A model generated the notes under the pieces. That model did no database searches. It saw only the letters and a program-made list of their open reading frames with translations, and was not told where the DNA came from. From Bdellovibrionales bacterium (GTDB lineage Bacteria > Bdellovibrionota > Bdellovibrionia > Bdellovibrionales > UBA1609), in NCBI GenBank assembly GCA_022450595.1, contig JAKUPT010000011.1, forward strand, positions 16,458 through 58,539: a DNA stretch of 42,082 nucleotides. Direction: 5' to 3'. Positions 17,232 through 26,835 of the stretch are shown one piece after another (within the stretch, counting starts at the first letter, position 1; each line of letters starts with the position of its first letter). Position numbers and translations under genes: made by a program.

Positions 17232-17315
17232 ACGCCTCTCCCGAAAGTATTTAACTTACCAAAAGCCTACCAAGTATTTGAAAACTTTCAATATTTTTAA
17301 CAATAACTTTTAGCG

Positions 17316-19736
17316 TTAGCGCAATTTTGCCCCAGTTTTCTCAGCCGATTTGATGGCTTTTTGCATCAACTCTTGTAGCTGTTGGTCAGTGTATGTCCCG
17401 TCAACTGTCTGAAAGCGCATTTTTAAGGCAATGGATGACTCCCCTTGAGCCAACTTTTCACCTTGATACAAATCAAACACCTCTATGGACTTTAAGTCAG
17501 GTTTTAAGACCTTCTTAATCTCCTTTAAAATATCACCAAGATTTTGATCTGGCTGTAGAATAAAGGCTAAATCTCTCTCAACATAAGGCTGTTTGCTTAT
17601 TTTTTTATAGTTGGCACGCTTTGGATAGGAATTTTTAATCATCTCCATATTGATTTGTGCAAAAGCAATGTCTTCACGGATTTTGTTTTCTTGTATCCAC
17701 CTTGGATGCAGGCTTCCCACAACTCCAACAAGCTGACCTTGTAATTTTAGTCCTACACACTGACCGGGATGAAGAAGGCTTGGTGCTGTTTTCATCAGCT
17801 GCCATTCAAAAGAAGTAAAACCCAAAGCGTTTAAGAGCTTCTCAACAGCGGACTTTACATCATACACCACTGGGCGCTTTTTATTTTTTTGCCACAAGTT
17901 TTCAGCCTGTCCCCAGGATAACATGCTTAAGTGCAAATCCTCTTGATAGTCTTTTTTGTGAAATATAGACCCCAGCTCATAAATACGACCATAGGAAATT
18001 CCAGAGCGGTAGTTGGTGATTAAGTTTTTTAACAGCCCGGGAAGATGTGACCTTCTCATCACATCTAAGTCTTCGTTCAACGGGTTGAGTAGTTTCACAT
18101 CTTCATCAGACAATTTTAAACCATACTCATTCCAAGCACTGACATCGCCAAGCAGTGCTTTTTGCTCCACAGAGGAGGTGAAGTTGTAGTTTACAGCTTG
18201 CATATAACCACACTCCATCATTCGGCTCTCCACGTCTCTTTCCAGCAAATAACGAGTGTCTTGAGCTGAAGGTCTGTCAGTTAAAATGGGAAGGGTTTCT
18301 TTAATATACTCATAACCATGAATGCGACCGTATTCTTCCACCAGGTCCACATCTTGATCCATATCCCAGCGGTATTGAGGGGTCTGAAATTTAAAATGAC
18401 CGGATTCATCTTTATCCAGCACTTCACAACCTACACGCTTCATGCCGTCTTCAAAGTCATTAGGGCTTACGTTATAGCCTAACTTTTGAGCCACAAAGTT
18501 AACATGCACATCAATCACAGGCTTTTTTTCTGGATTTGGGTACTCGTCTTGAAAATCGACGGCAACCTCACCACCGGCGATTTGTTGAATCAAATGACAA
18601 GCACGATTTAAAGCAAGCTCTGTCATTTCAACATCAGTTCCTCTTGAAAATCTATAGCCAGAGTCAGTTTCAATACCAAATCGACGAGAGCTTTTTCTCA
18701 CCGTTTGGGGCGTAAAATGTGCTGATTCCAAAAAGATATTTTTTGTGGTTTCAGTCACCCCTGAATTTTTCCCACCAATAACACCAGCCATAGCCACAGG
18801 CTTTTTGCCATCACGGATCATTAGCTCTTCACCGGTTAGCTCCAGCTCTGTGCCATCCAATGTTTGAAACTTCTCAGATTTCTTAGAGGAGCTGATTTCA
18901 ATTTTGTTATCTTCAACAAGCTTTGAATCAAAAGCATGCATAGGTTGACCAAGTTCAAGCATAACAAAGTTTGTGATGTCCACGATGTTATTGATTGAGT
19001 TCACATCAACAGACTCTAGACGCTGTTTTAACCACGCAGGGCTTGGCCCCACTTTTACATTAAACACACTGCGCCCCATGTAGCGAGGACAGTCGTTTGC
19101 GTTTTTTAAAACTACATTTACATCCGTCTTTTGCTTGGAGCTTTGAAAGTTGGCTTCTGGCATTTTGATAGACTTTTTAGTTAAGCAGGCAATTTCTCGA
19201 GCCAGTCCAAAATGACTTAAACAATCCGCTCGGTTAGGAGTGACACTAAGATCTAAGATCACATCATCTAAGCCATAAGCTTTGGCAAAGGCTGTCCCCA
19301 CTGAAGCCTTCCCATCTAAAATCATGATCCCTGAGCTTTCCTCACTGAGGACGAGTTCTTTTTCAGAGCGCAGCATGCCTTGGCTTTCCACACCACGGAT
19401 TTTACTTTTTTTAATTTTAAAATCACCGGGCAAACAAGCACCCACCATGGCCACAACCACCTTATCACCCTGCTTGTGGTTTTTGGCTCCACACACAATT
19501 GGCAAGACTTTGCTGCCTTCCACTTTAACTTGGCAAAGTGTGAGCTTATCCGCGTCTGGGTGTTGTGACTTTTCAATAATCTCACCAATCACAATGTTTT
19601 TATACTGCTCGGATTGGTTTTCTATGGACTCCACTTCAAGTCCTGCTTGAGTGAGCTTTTCTGCCAACTGTTCTGGAGCTTTTATAAATTCAGAGATATC
19701 AACGTATTCATTTAACCAATTTAAAGAAATTTTCAT
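17316..19736 (-). CDS. pheT: phenylalanine-tRNA ligase beta subunit
   Basis: 806 residues, normal for bacterial PheT. N-terminal tRNA-binding fold (IVIGEIIEKSQHPDADKL, about 48-65), B3/B4 editing domain region (ARYMGR-like NDCPRYMGRSVF), B5 domain, catalytic-like core and C-terminal anticodon-binding FDX-ACB domain (SKQPYVERDLAFILQPDQN). Forms the alpha2-beta2 enzyme that charges tRNA-Phe and edits mischarged tyrosine. It starts 12 bases after pheS, so the two are co-transcribed. Confidence 0.96.
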   Translation of the reverse strand: MKISLNWLNEYVDISEFIKAPEQLAEKLTQAGLEVESIENQSEQYKNIVIGEIIEKSQHPDADKLTLCQVKVEGSKVLPIVCGAKNHKQGDKVVVAMVGACLPGDFKIKKSKIRGVESQGMLRSEKELVLSEESSGIMILDGKASVGTAFAKAYGLDDVILDLSVTPNRADCLSHFGLAREIACLTKKSIKMPEANFQSSKQKTDVNVVLKNANDCPRYMGRSVFNVKVGPSPAWLKQRLESVDVNSINNIVDITNFVMLELGQPMHAFDSKLVEDNKIEISSSKKSEKFQTLDGTELELTGEELMIRDGKKPVAMAGVIGGKNSGVTETTKNIFLESAHFTPQTVRKSSRRFGIETDSGYRFSRGTDVEMTELALNRACHLIQQIAGGEVAVDFQDEYPNPEKKPVIDVHVNFVAQKLGYNVSPNDFEDGMKRVGCEVLDKDESGHFKFQTPQYRWDMDQDVDLVEEYGRIHGYEYIKETLPILTDRPSAQDTRYLLERDVESRMMECGYMQAVNYNFTSSVEQKALLGDVSAWNEYGLKLSDEDVKLLNPLNEDLDVMRRSHLPGLLKNLITNYRSGISYGRIYELGSIFHKKDYQEDLHLSMLSWGQAENLWQKNKKRPVVYDVKSAVEKLLNALGFTSFEWQLMKTAPSLLHPGQCVGLKLQGQLVGVVGSLHPRWIQENKIREDIAFAQINMEMIKNSYPKRANYKKISKQPYVERDLAFILQPDQNLGDILKEIKKVLKPDLKSIEVFDLYQGEKLAQGESSIALKMRFQTVDGTYTDQQLQELMQKAIKSAEKTGAKLR

Positions 19737-19748
19737 TTAAACTTACCT

Positions 19749-20768
19749 TTATTGAAACTGTTTTAAAAAGTCGATGTGGTTTTCGTTAAACAAGCGAATG
19801 TCATCAATGCCATACTTAATCATAGCCATTCTCTCTATACCGAAACCAAAAGCATACCCCTGCCACTGTTTAGAGTCGATTTTGACATAATCAAACACCT
19901 TAGGGTTCACAAGGCCGCTGCCCCCGATTTCAACCCAGCCAGTGTCTTTACAAGTTCTACAGCCTTTGCCTTTACAAATTGGGCAAGAGCAATCCACCTC
20001 TGCACTGGGCTCAGTGAAAGGGAAAAAACTTGGGCGAAATCTTGTTTTAATTTCTTCACCAAAAAACTCTTTTACAAAATAAGAAATAGTTCCCTTAAGG
20101 TCCGCCATAGAGACTTTCTGATCTACCACTAAGGCCTCTATTTGATAAAAGTTCGGCGAATGAGAGATATCACTGTCACAGCGAAACACAGAGCCAGGCG
20201 CCAATATCCTAATCGGTGGCTTTTCATTTTCCATGGTGTGAATTTGAATGGGGCTTGTGTGAGTTCTTAAAACATGATCTTCAGTAATATAAAAAGTGTC
20301 TTGCATATCACGGGCGGGGTGATCTTTTGGAATATTTAAAGCTTCAAAGTTGTACCAGTCTTTCTCGATCATAGGCCCTGACCTAACACTAAAACCAATG
20401 CGAGATAAAATTTCTACGATCTCCTCGGTCACTTTTGATAGAGGGTGTCTGCTTCCCTGCTCAATTTGAGGGCCAGGAAGTGTTAGGTCTAACTTTTCAC
20501 TTTCAATTTGTTGATTGAGCTCTTTTAATTCGAGCTCTTTGTGTTGATTATCAATCAGTTCAGAAATTTGCTTTTTAAGAGCATTGATTTTCTGCCCCCA
20601 CTCCGGACGCTCCTCTTTTGGAAGCTTTCCCAGCTCCTTCATTAAAGCCGTCACTTCACCTTGTTTTCCTAAGAAAAACACCTTCAAATCATAAAGAGCT
20701 TTGGTGTCAGCTACCATTTTAATTTTTTCATTGGCTTGAGAGAGTAATTCATCAATTTTTTGCTTCAT
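19749..20768 (-). CDS. pheS: phenylalanine-tRNA ligase alpha subunit
   Basis: 339 residues from the ATG at 20768, which has AGGAA five bases upstream. A frame open to 20858 adds 30 residues (starting MHSNRGAF) with no family match, so the shorter start is used. Class II motifs are present: motif 2 [20 protein letters not shown], and motif 3 [20 protein letters not shown] near the C-terminus. A four-Cys knuckle ([14 protein letters not shown]) precedes the GSGLV loop. The N-terminal coiled coil binds tRNA. Catalytic subunit; first gene of pheS-pheT-ihfA-merR. Confidence 0.95.
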   Translation of the reverse strand: MKQKIDELLSQANEKIKMVADTKALYDLKVFFLGKQGEVTALMKELGKLPKEERPEWGQKINALKKQISELIDNQHKELELKELNQQIESEKLDLTLPGPQIEQGSRHPLSKVTEEIVEILSRIGFSVRSGPMIEKDWYNFEALNIPKDHPARDMQDTFYITEDHVLRTHTSPIQIHTMENEKPPIRILAPGSVFRCDSDISHSPNFYQIEALVVDQKVSMADLKGTISYFVKEFFGEEIKTRFRPSFFPFTEPSAEVDCSCPICKGKGCRTCKDTGWVEIGGSGLVNPKVFDYVKIDSKQWQGYAFGFGIERMAMIKYGIDDIRLFNENHIDFLKQFQ

Positions 20769-20872
20769 AAGATTCCTATATGTGTTGTACCTTAAACAAT
20801 GAAAATTACATGATGCAACAAATCGCGGCAAGTAAAAAGCCCCCCTGTTGCTATGCAAATAAGGACCAATTT

Positions 20873-21601
20873 GTGCAAATTACAAGCTTAGAGAATAAAA
20901 CCTTTAAACACTTAAAACAGCTATTAGAGCCCAAGGGCATTAAAAAGCACGGTGAGCACTTGCTGTTTGGGGAAAGTGTCACCAAAGAGTTTGAAAAAGC
21001 TTATTCTGACCGCATTATAGCAAGGCTTGTCAGTGAAAAATTTAATACAAATGAATCCTCTTTTAAATCCTACACTCTGGATAATGAGCTGTTTAAAACT
21101 TTAGATATCTTTGGCACCAATAGCCCCATTTTATGGGTGAAGTCTTCAGAGGTAAAAAACTGGAGTGAGAGTTCTCCTATAAGCGATACAGAACTTTTTA
21201 TCGCCACAGGAGACCCCTCTAATTTAGGCTCTCTATTAAGATCTGCCGCAGCCTTTAATTGGGAGAAGGTGATCTTGCTTAAAGAGTGTGCAAACCCCTT
21301 TCATCCAAAAGCCACCAGAGCTTCAAGTGGCCTGAGCGCACGTATGACTTTGTTCCGAGGCCCATCCATTCATGAGTTAAACAATACAAAAGACCTTATA
21401 GCTTTAGACCTTGAAGGTGAAAACTTGTACCAGTCTCAGTTCAAAGCCCCAATTCGCTTACTGGTTGGCGAAGAAGGGCCCGGCATTCCAAAGAGTTTAA
21501 ATATTAAAAAAATTCATATACCTATGTCTGACAAAGTGGAGTCACTCAATGCCACTGTGGCGGCTAGTATTGTGATGAGTTATTTAAATCGCAATAATTA
21601 G
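20873..21601 (+). CDS. SpoU/TrmH-family RNA 2'-O-ribose methyltransferase
   Basis: 242 residues from a GTG at 20873 (site AGGA seven bases upstream), giving the usual family start [16 protein letters not shown]. The frame is open to 20780 and ATGs at 20810/20813 are possible, but that extension is low-complexity and has no good ribosome binding site. C-terminal SPOUT motifs: motif 1 [18 protein letters not shown], motif 2 [13 protein letters not shown], motif 3 [14 protein letters not shown], the knotted SAM-binding fold. Methylates a ribose in rRNA or tRNA; which site is unknown. It is divergent from pheS. Its TAG stop is the first unit of the tandem repeat that follows. Confidence 0.85.
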   Translation: MQITSLENKTFKHLKQLLEPKGIKKHGEHLLFGESVTKEFEKAYSDRIIARLVSEKFNTNESSFKSYTLDNELFKTLDIFGTNSPILWVKSSEVKNWSESSPISDTELFIATGDPSNLGSLLRSAAAFNWEKVILLKECANPFHPKATRASSGLSARMTLFRGPSIHELNNTKDLIALDLEGENLYQSQFKAPIRLLVGEEGPGIPKSLNIKKIHIPMSDKVESLNATVAASIVMSYLNRNN

Positions 21602-21716
21602 TAGATTTAGTAGATTTAGTAGATTTAGTAGATTTAGTAGATTTAGTAGATTTAGTAGATTTAGTAGATTTAGTAGATTTAGTAGATTTAGTAGATTTAG
21701 TAGATTTAGTAGATTT
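21599..21716 (+). repeat. 13-copy tandem repeat of TAGTAGATT
   Basis: About 118 bases made of the 9-mer TAGTAGATT repeated 13 times without a visible change. The first TAG of the array is the stop codon of the methyltransferase gene. The unit is a multiple of three: the frame of the methyltransferase gives tandem TAG TAG stops; the other two plus-strand frames are open. After the array come about 75 AT-rich bases up to the next ATG, including a T-run/A-run pair (21765-21783) with no clear terminator stem. Perfect unit identity suggests recent slippage expansion; copy number may differ between strains. Confidence 0.95.
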
Positions 21717-21790
21717 TATAATTTAAACACATCAAATTGAAGTCAATATCACTTATTGTATTATTCCTTTTTTTTAAAAAAGGGATCTAA

Positions 21791-22303
21791 ATGAAAAAAA
21801 TATTTATTTTGATTTGCATATTATTTTGTCTTCAAACACAGGCTTCAGAGTGTTCGATCTATCTTTTTGATGGAGTTCATTTTTCTGAAAAGCTTCAAAA
21901 TCTAGTCAATAATGTATTTTTTAGAAATTCCCATCCCAGGGAACAAGACAAAGAATTGGTCGATTTATTTACACAATACAAAGATGAACTGAGTCACAAG
22001 CAGACATTAAAAATACTTAAGAACCTGTCTACACCTAAAATCAAACAAAAGATCATTAAAACTTATTATTTCGTCAATAAACGCTCATTGAGTACACCAG
22101 AAGTTCAACAGTTATTTAAAGAGCTTCCCGACAGTAAGGCCTACTTTAATTCTTCTTTAAAACTAGTAAGACTTATTTCACAAGATCACCAAAAAACATT
22201 TCCCCAAAACAAAAAAGCGAAAAGACTTTATGATCGGGCATTATCTACTCATAATATGTCTGATCTAGAGTGGAGACTATTTGTTTTAAAGTTCGGTCAT
22301 TAG
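21791..22303 (+). CDS. small secreted helical protein, unknown function
   Basis: 170 residues. The signal peptide MKKIFILICILFCLQTQA is cleaved before SECSIYL. The mature part is rich in Lys and mostly helical (SHKQTLKILKNLSTPKIKQK), with one cysteine. It has a good ribosome binding site (AAAGGGAT). Its end overlaps the convergent GNAT gene by 18 bases. No recognised domain. It is preceded by the tandem repeat region and no promoter could be fixed. Confidence 0.72.
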   Translation: MKKIFILICILFCLQTQASECSIYLFDGVHFSEKLQNLVNNVFFRNSHPREQDKELVDLFTQYKDELSHKQTLKILKNLSTPKIKQKIIKTYYFVNKRSLSTPEVQQLFKELPDSKAYFNSSLKLVRLISQDHQKTFPQNKKAKRLYDRALSTHNMSDLEWRLFVLKFGH

Positions 22304-22738
22304 AGTTTTAGACATCACTCGATGTGTGCCAATTTCCTCAATTTCAAAATCATCGCTGTTAAATTCAAAGCCTTGTTTTTGATAAAAACGAAAAGCGAGC
22401 TTGCGGGCGTTACACCATATAAGCTGAGCCTTTGGCTTTTGAGTCTTTAAGTCCTCTAAAACGCGATGAATGAGTGTTTTTCCGTAGCCATGACCTTGAT
22501 GTTTTTCGTCAATGGCCATGCCTCTGAGCTGTAGTTGGTGTTGGCTAGCAAAAAGCGAGTTCGTGGATTCAAACACACTTAAAATAGCCACAATTTCGTC
22601 ATCTTTAAACAGCCCGTAATGCAGAGTGCTTTCTGAGAAATCAAACTCAAATTTACATGCACTCAAAGCTTTTCCTTTTCTTAACACTTTTTGACGGAGA
22701 GCATAGGTCTGTTCGGCTGTGATTTGTTTGATTTCCAT
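22286..22738 (-). CDS. GNAT-family N-acetyltransferase
   Basis: 150 residues from the ATG at 22738, preceded by AGGGGAG. The frame is open to 22795 but the extra 19 residues lack a site and family match. GNAT fold: motif A QLRGMAIDEKHQGHGYGKTL contains the acetyl-CoA pyrophosphate loop QGHGYG; then CNARKLAFRFYQKQGFEF (motif B, Tyr in FYQKQGF). Transfers acetyl from acetyl-CoA to an unknown amine. Divergent from tesA, sharing an 84-base promoter region. Confidence 0.88.
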   Translation of the reverse strand: MEIKQITAEQTYALRQKVLRKGKALSACKFEFDFSESTLHYGLFKDDEIVAILSVFESTNSLFASQHQLQLRGMAIDEKHQGHGYGKTLIHRVLEDLKTQKPKAQLIWCNARKLAFRFYQKQGFEFNSDDFEIEEIGTHRVMSKTLMTEL

Positions 22739-22822
22739 AAGCTCCCCTAACCATCTTTTAGATAACACAATTAAAATATCAAGTCGTGTTGCCAATTGGG
22801 AAATATGTAATACAATTGCAGC

Positions 22823-23455
22823 ATGAAAAAAACGTTTTTTATAATTTTATTCTGTGCTTTGTCCGTAGTCGCTCAAAATAAAGACGATGCCACCAAAAAT
22901 CCCAGCTCTTCCACACCTCGAATTGTGTTTCTAGGAGACTCACTCACTGAAGGCTACGGTGTTAAAAAAGAAAACAGCTATCCTGCGATCATTGAAAAAT
23001 CACTGAAAGAACAAGGCTATAAAATTAACTTTACCAACGCCAGCGTGAGTGGCTCCACCACAGCCTCATTAATGTCTCGCCTGAAATGGCAGTTGAACAA
23101 TAAACCTGACATCATTTTAATCGCCCTAGGAGCTAACGACGGCTTGAGAGGTTTTAAAGTTAATGTGATTAAAAAAAATCTCTCAGAGGCCATTGAACTT
23201 GCACAACAAAACAACATCAAAGTCTTACTAGCAGGTATGCAAATGCCTCCTAATTACGGCAAAACTTATACAAAAAAGTTTAAACAGATTTTTCCCGATC
23301 TGGCGAAAAAACATAACGTAAAATTAATTCCCTTCTTACTCAAAGGTGTGGCCGGCGACAAATCCATGAATCAAAGCGACGGCATACACCCCAACGAAGA
23401 AGGACACAAAAAAATGGCCCAAACAGTGCTCCCCTATCTCAAGGAAGTACTCTAG
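22823..23455 (+). CDS. tesA: TesA-like exported SGNH esterase/thioesterase
   Basis: 210 residues with signal peptide MKKTFFIILFCALSVVAQ. SGNH-hydrolase blocks: GDSLTEG (38-44, nucleophile Ser40), the block II glycine near VSGSTT (76-80), GAND (103-106, Asn105), and DGIHP (186-190, Asp186 and His189 of the triad). The length and order match TesA, a periplasmic esterase/lysophospholipase. It is followed by ybbA and ybbP, the same neighbours as in E. coli, where tesA is divergent rather than co-directional as here. Substrate unproven. Confidence 0.9.
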   Translation: MKKTFFIILFCALSVVAQNKDDATKNPSSSTPRIVFLGDSLTEGYGVKKENSYPAIIEKSLKEQGYKINFTNASVSGSTTASLMSRLKWQLNNKPDIILIALGANDGLRGFKVNVIKKNLSEAIELAQQNNIKVLLAGMQMPPNYGKTYTKKFKQIFPDLAKKHNVKLIPFLLKGVAGDKSMNQSDGIHPNEEGHKKMAQTVLPYLKEVL

Positions 23456-23458
23456 GTA

Positions 23459-23507
23459 AGGTACGGACTACCTTTTGTTACACTGTGCCAAAAGGTAGTC
23501 CGTACCT
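23459..23507. repeat. perfect 19-bp inverted repeat, 11-base loop
   Basis: Arms AGGTACGGACTACCTTTTG and its exact complement are separated by 11 bases, between the tesA stop and the ybbA ribosome binding site. Each arm also contains its own small dyad, AGGTA-N5-TACCT. There is no trailing T-run, so it is not a standard terminator. It could act as an RNA hairpin that protects or attenuates the tesA-ybbA message, or be a short mobile palindrome. TCCGTACCTAA recurs at about 26789-26799, just after ybbP. Confidence 0.9.
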
Positions 23508-23518
23508 AAGGAGAAGAT

Positions 23519-24181
23519 ATGATTTTGCAGGTTAAAGATGTTCACAAGTCGTTTCAGGTAAAAAACAAAGAATTGAAGATTCTAAAAGGTGTAAACCTTG
23601 AAGTGAGTCAGCCTCAAACGCTGGCCATTATGGGTGAGTCTGGCAGTGGGAAGACCACCCTGCTTTCAATTTTAGCGGGGCTTGAGCCGCCAACAAGCGG
23701 TGAAGTTCAAATTCAAGGGACAGATTTAACACAGTTTTCTGAGGCTGAAATGACTCGGTTTCGTGGTGAGAATGTTGGTATTATTTTTCAAAACTTTCAT
23801 TTACTGCCGCAGATGACAGCTCTTCAAAATGTTAAACTCCCATTAGAGCTTAGTGGTGATGAGCAAGCTGAACAAAAAGCTATCGAGCTTTTAGAGCAAG
23901 TGGGATTAAAAGACAGAATTAATCATTTGCCCTTAAAGCTCAGTGGTGGCGAAAAACAACGGGTGGCAATTGCTCGCGCGCTATCTACAAAGCCAAAGTT
24001 ACTCTTAGCAGATGAGCCCAGTGGAAGTTTAGACATAGAAACTGGCGAAAAAATCACCCAACTTTTATTTTCATTAATTGCAAAGTATCAGATGACAGCC
24101 ATTATGGTGACGCACTCTCAGCCACTGGCCGATCGTTGTGAAGTCACATACTACTTAAAAAACGGACAACTTGAATCATGA
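23519..24181 (+). CDS. ybbA: LolD-like ABC transporter ATP-binding protein (YbbA)
   Basis: 220-residue nucleotide-binding subunit of the MacB/LolD class. Walker A GESGSGKTT (39-47), Q-loop IIFQNFHLLP (88-97), signature LSGGEKQR (141-148), Walker B LLLADEPSGSLD (161-172), H-loop MVTHSQP. The ribosome binding site is AAGGAG seven bases before the ATG, right after the inverted repeat. It overlaps the permease start by four bases (ATGA), so the two are coupled. Powers a mechanotransmission-type exporter of the FtsX superfamily. The exact substrate of YbbA-YbbP is not established. Confidence 0.9.
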   Translation: MILQVKDVHKSFQVKNKELKILKGVNLEVSQPQTLAIMGESGSGKTTLLSILAGLEPPTSGEVQIQGTDLTQFSEAEMTRFRGENVGIIFQNFHLLPQMTALQNVKLPLELSGDEQAEQKAIELLEQVGLKDRINHLPLKLSGGEKQRVAIARALSTKPKLLLADEPSGSLDIETGEKITQLLFSLIAKYQMTAIMVTHSQPLADRCEVTYYLKNGQLES

Positions 24182-26715
24182 TTTTTAAATGGGCTCTTCA
24201 AGAGATTAAAAACAATAAAAAGTTTGCAAGCTTATTTGTACTCAACTTGTGTTTGGGTCTTTTAGGCTTAACAACGATCCAAATTTTTAAGTCCAGCATT
24301 GAAAACCAACTCAATGAACGCTCGCAACAAATTCTAACAGCCGATCTTGGCGTGTCCATGCGCGGTGTAATGCCTGAAAGTGTTGAGCCCGTAGTAAAAA
24401 AAGAGTTCCCACAGGCTAAAATCCAAAAGTCTAAAGAGATGTACTCCATGATTCGCACGGAGGAACTCTCTAAACTTGTGTTTATCAAAGCGGTAGAGTC
24501 GAACTTTCCTTTTTATGGAAATGTAGAGCTTGAAAAAGAAAACTTAAAGTTTCGAGAGGTGATCACACCAGGCAGTAGTAACACTGTGGTATCAAAAGAG
24601 CTTCTCACTCAGTTAGAACTAAAAATTGGCGAGTCTATCTTTGTGGGTGAAAAGTCTTTTGAAATTATTGATACAATTTTAGAAGATAGCTCCAACGCCT
24701 TTGGCAACCAGGCCTTTGCTCCCACTTTATATATTAACCATCAAGATCTTGAAGGCACAAACCTCATTCAAGAAGGAAGCACGTTATTTGATTCCATACT
24801 TGTAAAGTTTAATGAAAGTCTTGAAGCAAGCACATTGAACTCTATGGCCAATGGCTTATTTGAAAAAATCCAAGACCCTTCTGTGCGAGTGACCACTCAC
24901 CAGCAGTCCGGCGAACAAGTGGGCAGACTTCTTGGCTACTTGAGTGACTACTTGGGGCTTACCGCTTTAATTGGTCTGTGCTTAGCTTTTATTGCCTGTA
25001 GTTTTTTATATCGTAACTACATACAAGAGAGTTTAAAAAACATTTCTATCTGGAAAAGCCTAGGGGCTTCGAACAATGTGATCTTTAAAGTCTATGGACT
25101 TGAAATTGTTTTACTCTCACTCATTGCCATTGCTATAAGCCTTGTGTTTGCCTTTTTATTCACGCCAGCGCTTATTGCTGTAGCCAATCAAATTATGCCT
25201 TTAAATTTTGAGCCTCACTTTGAGTACACAGACATCTCACTGATCGTATTGCTTTCTGTAATTGGCAGTATGCTTTTTAGTCTTCCAATTTTGCTTGATG
25301 CTTTAAAAATCAAGCCTTCTTATATTTTTACTCAGATTTCTAATTTTCAGTGGAGCTTTAAAAAACTTCTCTGGGCTGTCCCTATTCTTGGTTACTTTTA
25401 TGGCCTGTCATTTTTAGCTTCTAACTCTTTTATAGTTTCAAGCCTGTTTTTGGGCTCAGTAGTTTTAACCGTCATTGTTTTATTTGCCTTGAGTGAGTTA
25501 ATTTTGTTTTTAGGAAATAAAGTGTTTAAAAATGCCAAATCACTCACACTTTGGTCATTTAACACTTTAAAGTTTAACCGATTTGCCACACACACCATTT
25601 TTATCACTTTCAGTTTAGTGGGCGTGGTCCTAATTTTGGTGCAACAGCTTCAATACAATATTTCACAAGAGCTTGGACAACCTGAAACCAATCAAGTTCC
25701 AAGCCTGTTTTTATTCGACATTCAAGAAGAGCAACGCTCTGACTTTGAACAAATCGCAGAGTCTTTAAATCTTGAACCCCAAGTGGTTTCACCGATGATT
25801 CGAGCCAAGCTGTTAAAAGTAAATGGCAAAGACTTTGAAAAAGGAGAACGTGACACCTCAGAGATGACTCGTGAGGGGCAAAGAGAGATGCGCTTTAGAA
25901 ACCGCGGATTTAACTTGTCCTACCGCGACCAACTCCTTGATAGTGAAACTATCCTACAAGGAGAGGACTTTTCAGGCGAAACTTATAGTGGTGAAGGCTT
26001 TGCCAAGGTCTCCATTGAAGAGCGCTTTGCCAAGCGTTTAAACTTTGAGTTGGGTGACAAGCTCGTGTTTGACGTTCAAGGCGTGCCTGTAAAAGCTCAA
26101 ATTGAAAACATCAGACAAGTCAGATGGAGCTCCTTTCAGCCCAACTTTTTTGTCCAATTTCAATCAGGCGTTTTAGAGTACGCTCCAAAGACTTTTCTAG
26201 CCACACTTCCAAAAACCAATATTGAAACTAAAAACAAACTACAAACCGAAATTGTTAAAAAACTTCCCAACGTTTCGATCATTGATGTGAGCCAACTTAT
26301 TAAAAGACTCTTGTCTGTACTCACGCAGATGAGTTGGACTTTAATCATTATGACTGTGGCCTGTTTTATTGTGGGCTTAGCGGTTATGCTTTCCATCAGC
26401 CAGCTATTACTACAAAAAAGAAAGCGTGACATACAGTTGTTAAAATCCATTGGAGCCAATCATACACTGCTTTACAAAACTCTGATTTTAGAGTCCGTGT
26501 TTTTAATCAGCTTTGCTCTGTGTTTTGGAGGAATCATTGGTGTTCTCTCCACACAGATTATGGTGAACGAAGTCTTTGCCTTGGTTCCTAAATTTAATCC
26601 CACTAGCTTTCTCCTAAGCTTAGGCCTACTTTGTGCAACTAGTTATCTGGCATCACGAGTATTAATTAAAAACTTTTTAAAAGAGAAAAGCTATCAAGAG
26701 CTATTTAAAGAATAG
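24178..26715 (+). CDS. ybbP: FtsX-type ABC transporter permease (YbbP-like)
   Basis: 845 residues. An N-terminal transmembrane helix (FASLFVLNLCLGLLGLTTIQ) is followed by a large periplasmic domain, a first FtsX core (TALIGLCLAFIACSFLYRNY, with IWKSLGASNNVIFKVYGLEI), further helices, a second periplasmic domain, and a second FtsX core (LLQKRKRDIQLLKSIGANHT). This double-core layout matches YbbP (about 800 residues). Start overlaps ybbA. It has no outer-membrane or adaptor partner here. Probably extracts or handles envelope lipophilic molecules, together with TesA; this is inference. Confidence 0.88.
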   Translation: MIFKWALQEIKNNKKFASLFVLNLCLGLLGLTTIQIFKSSIENQLNERSQQILTADLGVSMRGVMPESVEPVVKKEFPQAKIQKSKEMYSMIRTEELSKLVFIKAVESNFPFYGNVELEKENLKFREVITPGSSNTVVSKELLTQLELKIGESIFVGEKSFEIIDTILEDSSNAFGNQAFAPTLYINHQDLEGTNLIQEGSTLFDSILVKFNESLEASTLNSMANGLFEKIQDPSVRVTTHQQSGEQVGRLLGYLSDYLGLTALIGLCLAFIACSFLYRNYIQESLKNISIWKSLGASNNVIFKVYGLEIVLLSLIAIAISLVFAFLFTPALIAVANQIMPLNFEPHFEYTDISLIVLLSVIGSMLFSLPILLDALKIKPSYIFTQISNFQWSFKKLLWAVPILGYFYGLSFLASNSFIVSSLFLGSVVLTVIVLFALSELILFLGNKVFKNAKSLTLWSFNTLKFNRFATHTIFITFSLVGVVLILVQQLQYNISQELGQPETNQVPSLFLFDIQEEQRSDFEQIAESLNLEPQVVSPMIRAKLLKVNGKDFEKGERDTSEMTREGQREMRFRNRGFNLSYRDQLLDSETILQGEDFSGETYSGEGFAKVSIEERFAKRLNFELGDKLVFDVQGVPVKAQIENIRQVRWSSFQPNFFVQFQSGVLEYAPKTFLATLPKTNIETKNKLQTEIVKKLPNVSIIDVSQLIKRLLSVLTQMSWTLIIMTVACFIVGLAVMLSISQLLLQKRKRDIQLLKSIGANHTLLYKTLILESVFLISFALCFGGIIGVLSTQIMVNEVFALVPKFNPTSFLLSLGLLCATSYLASRVLIKNFLKEKSYQELFKE

Positions 26716-26782
26716 TTTTAGAATAAGCACAATAGATATGGATACATTCTGGCAATCAATGTAGTTAACATGATGAGTCCCA

Positions 26783-26817
26783 AAAGTGTTCCGTACCTAA
26801 ACATTAAAAAACACTTT
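26783..26817. terminator. possible bidirectional hairpin between ybbP and doxX-like gene
   Basis: AAAGTGTT (26783-26790) pairs with AACACTTT (26810-26817) across an 18-base loop that carries CCGTACCTAA, the end of the repeat arm seen at 23459-23507. The T-runs are poor, so termination is uncertain. The position between two convergent genes fits. Confidence 0.35.
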
Positions 26818-26835
26818 ACTAATAAAGCTTTAAAA

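Noticed and set aside
20769-20858. N-terminal extension of PheS to 20858
   Set aside because: The added 30 residues have no family match, while the ATG at 20768 has a proper AGGAA site and gives the usual length.
21599-21716. CRISPR array
   Set aside because: The 9-base units are contiguous with no spacers, and no cas genes are present.
23459-23507. Rho-independent terminator for tesA
   Set aside because: The stem is strong but no T-run follows on either strand.
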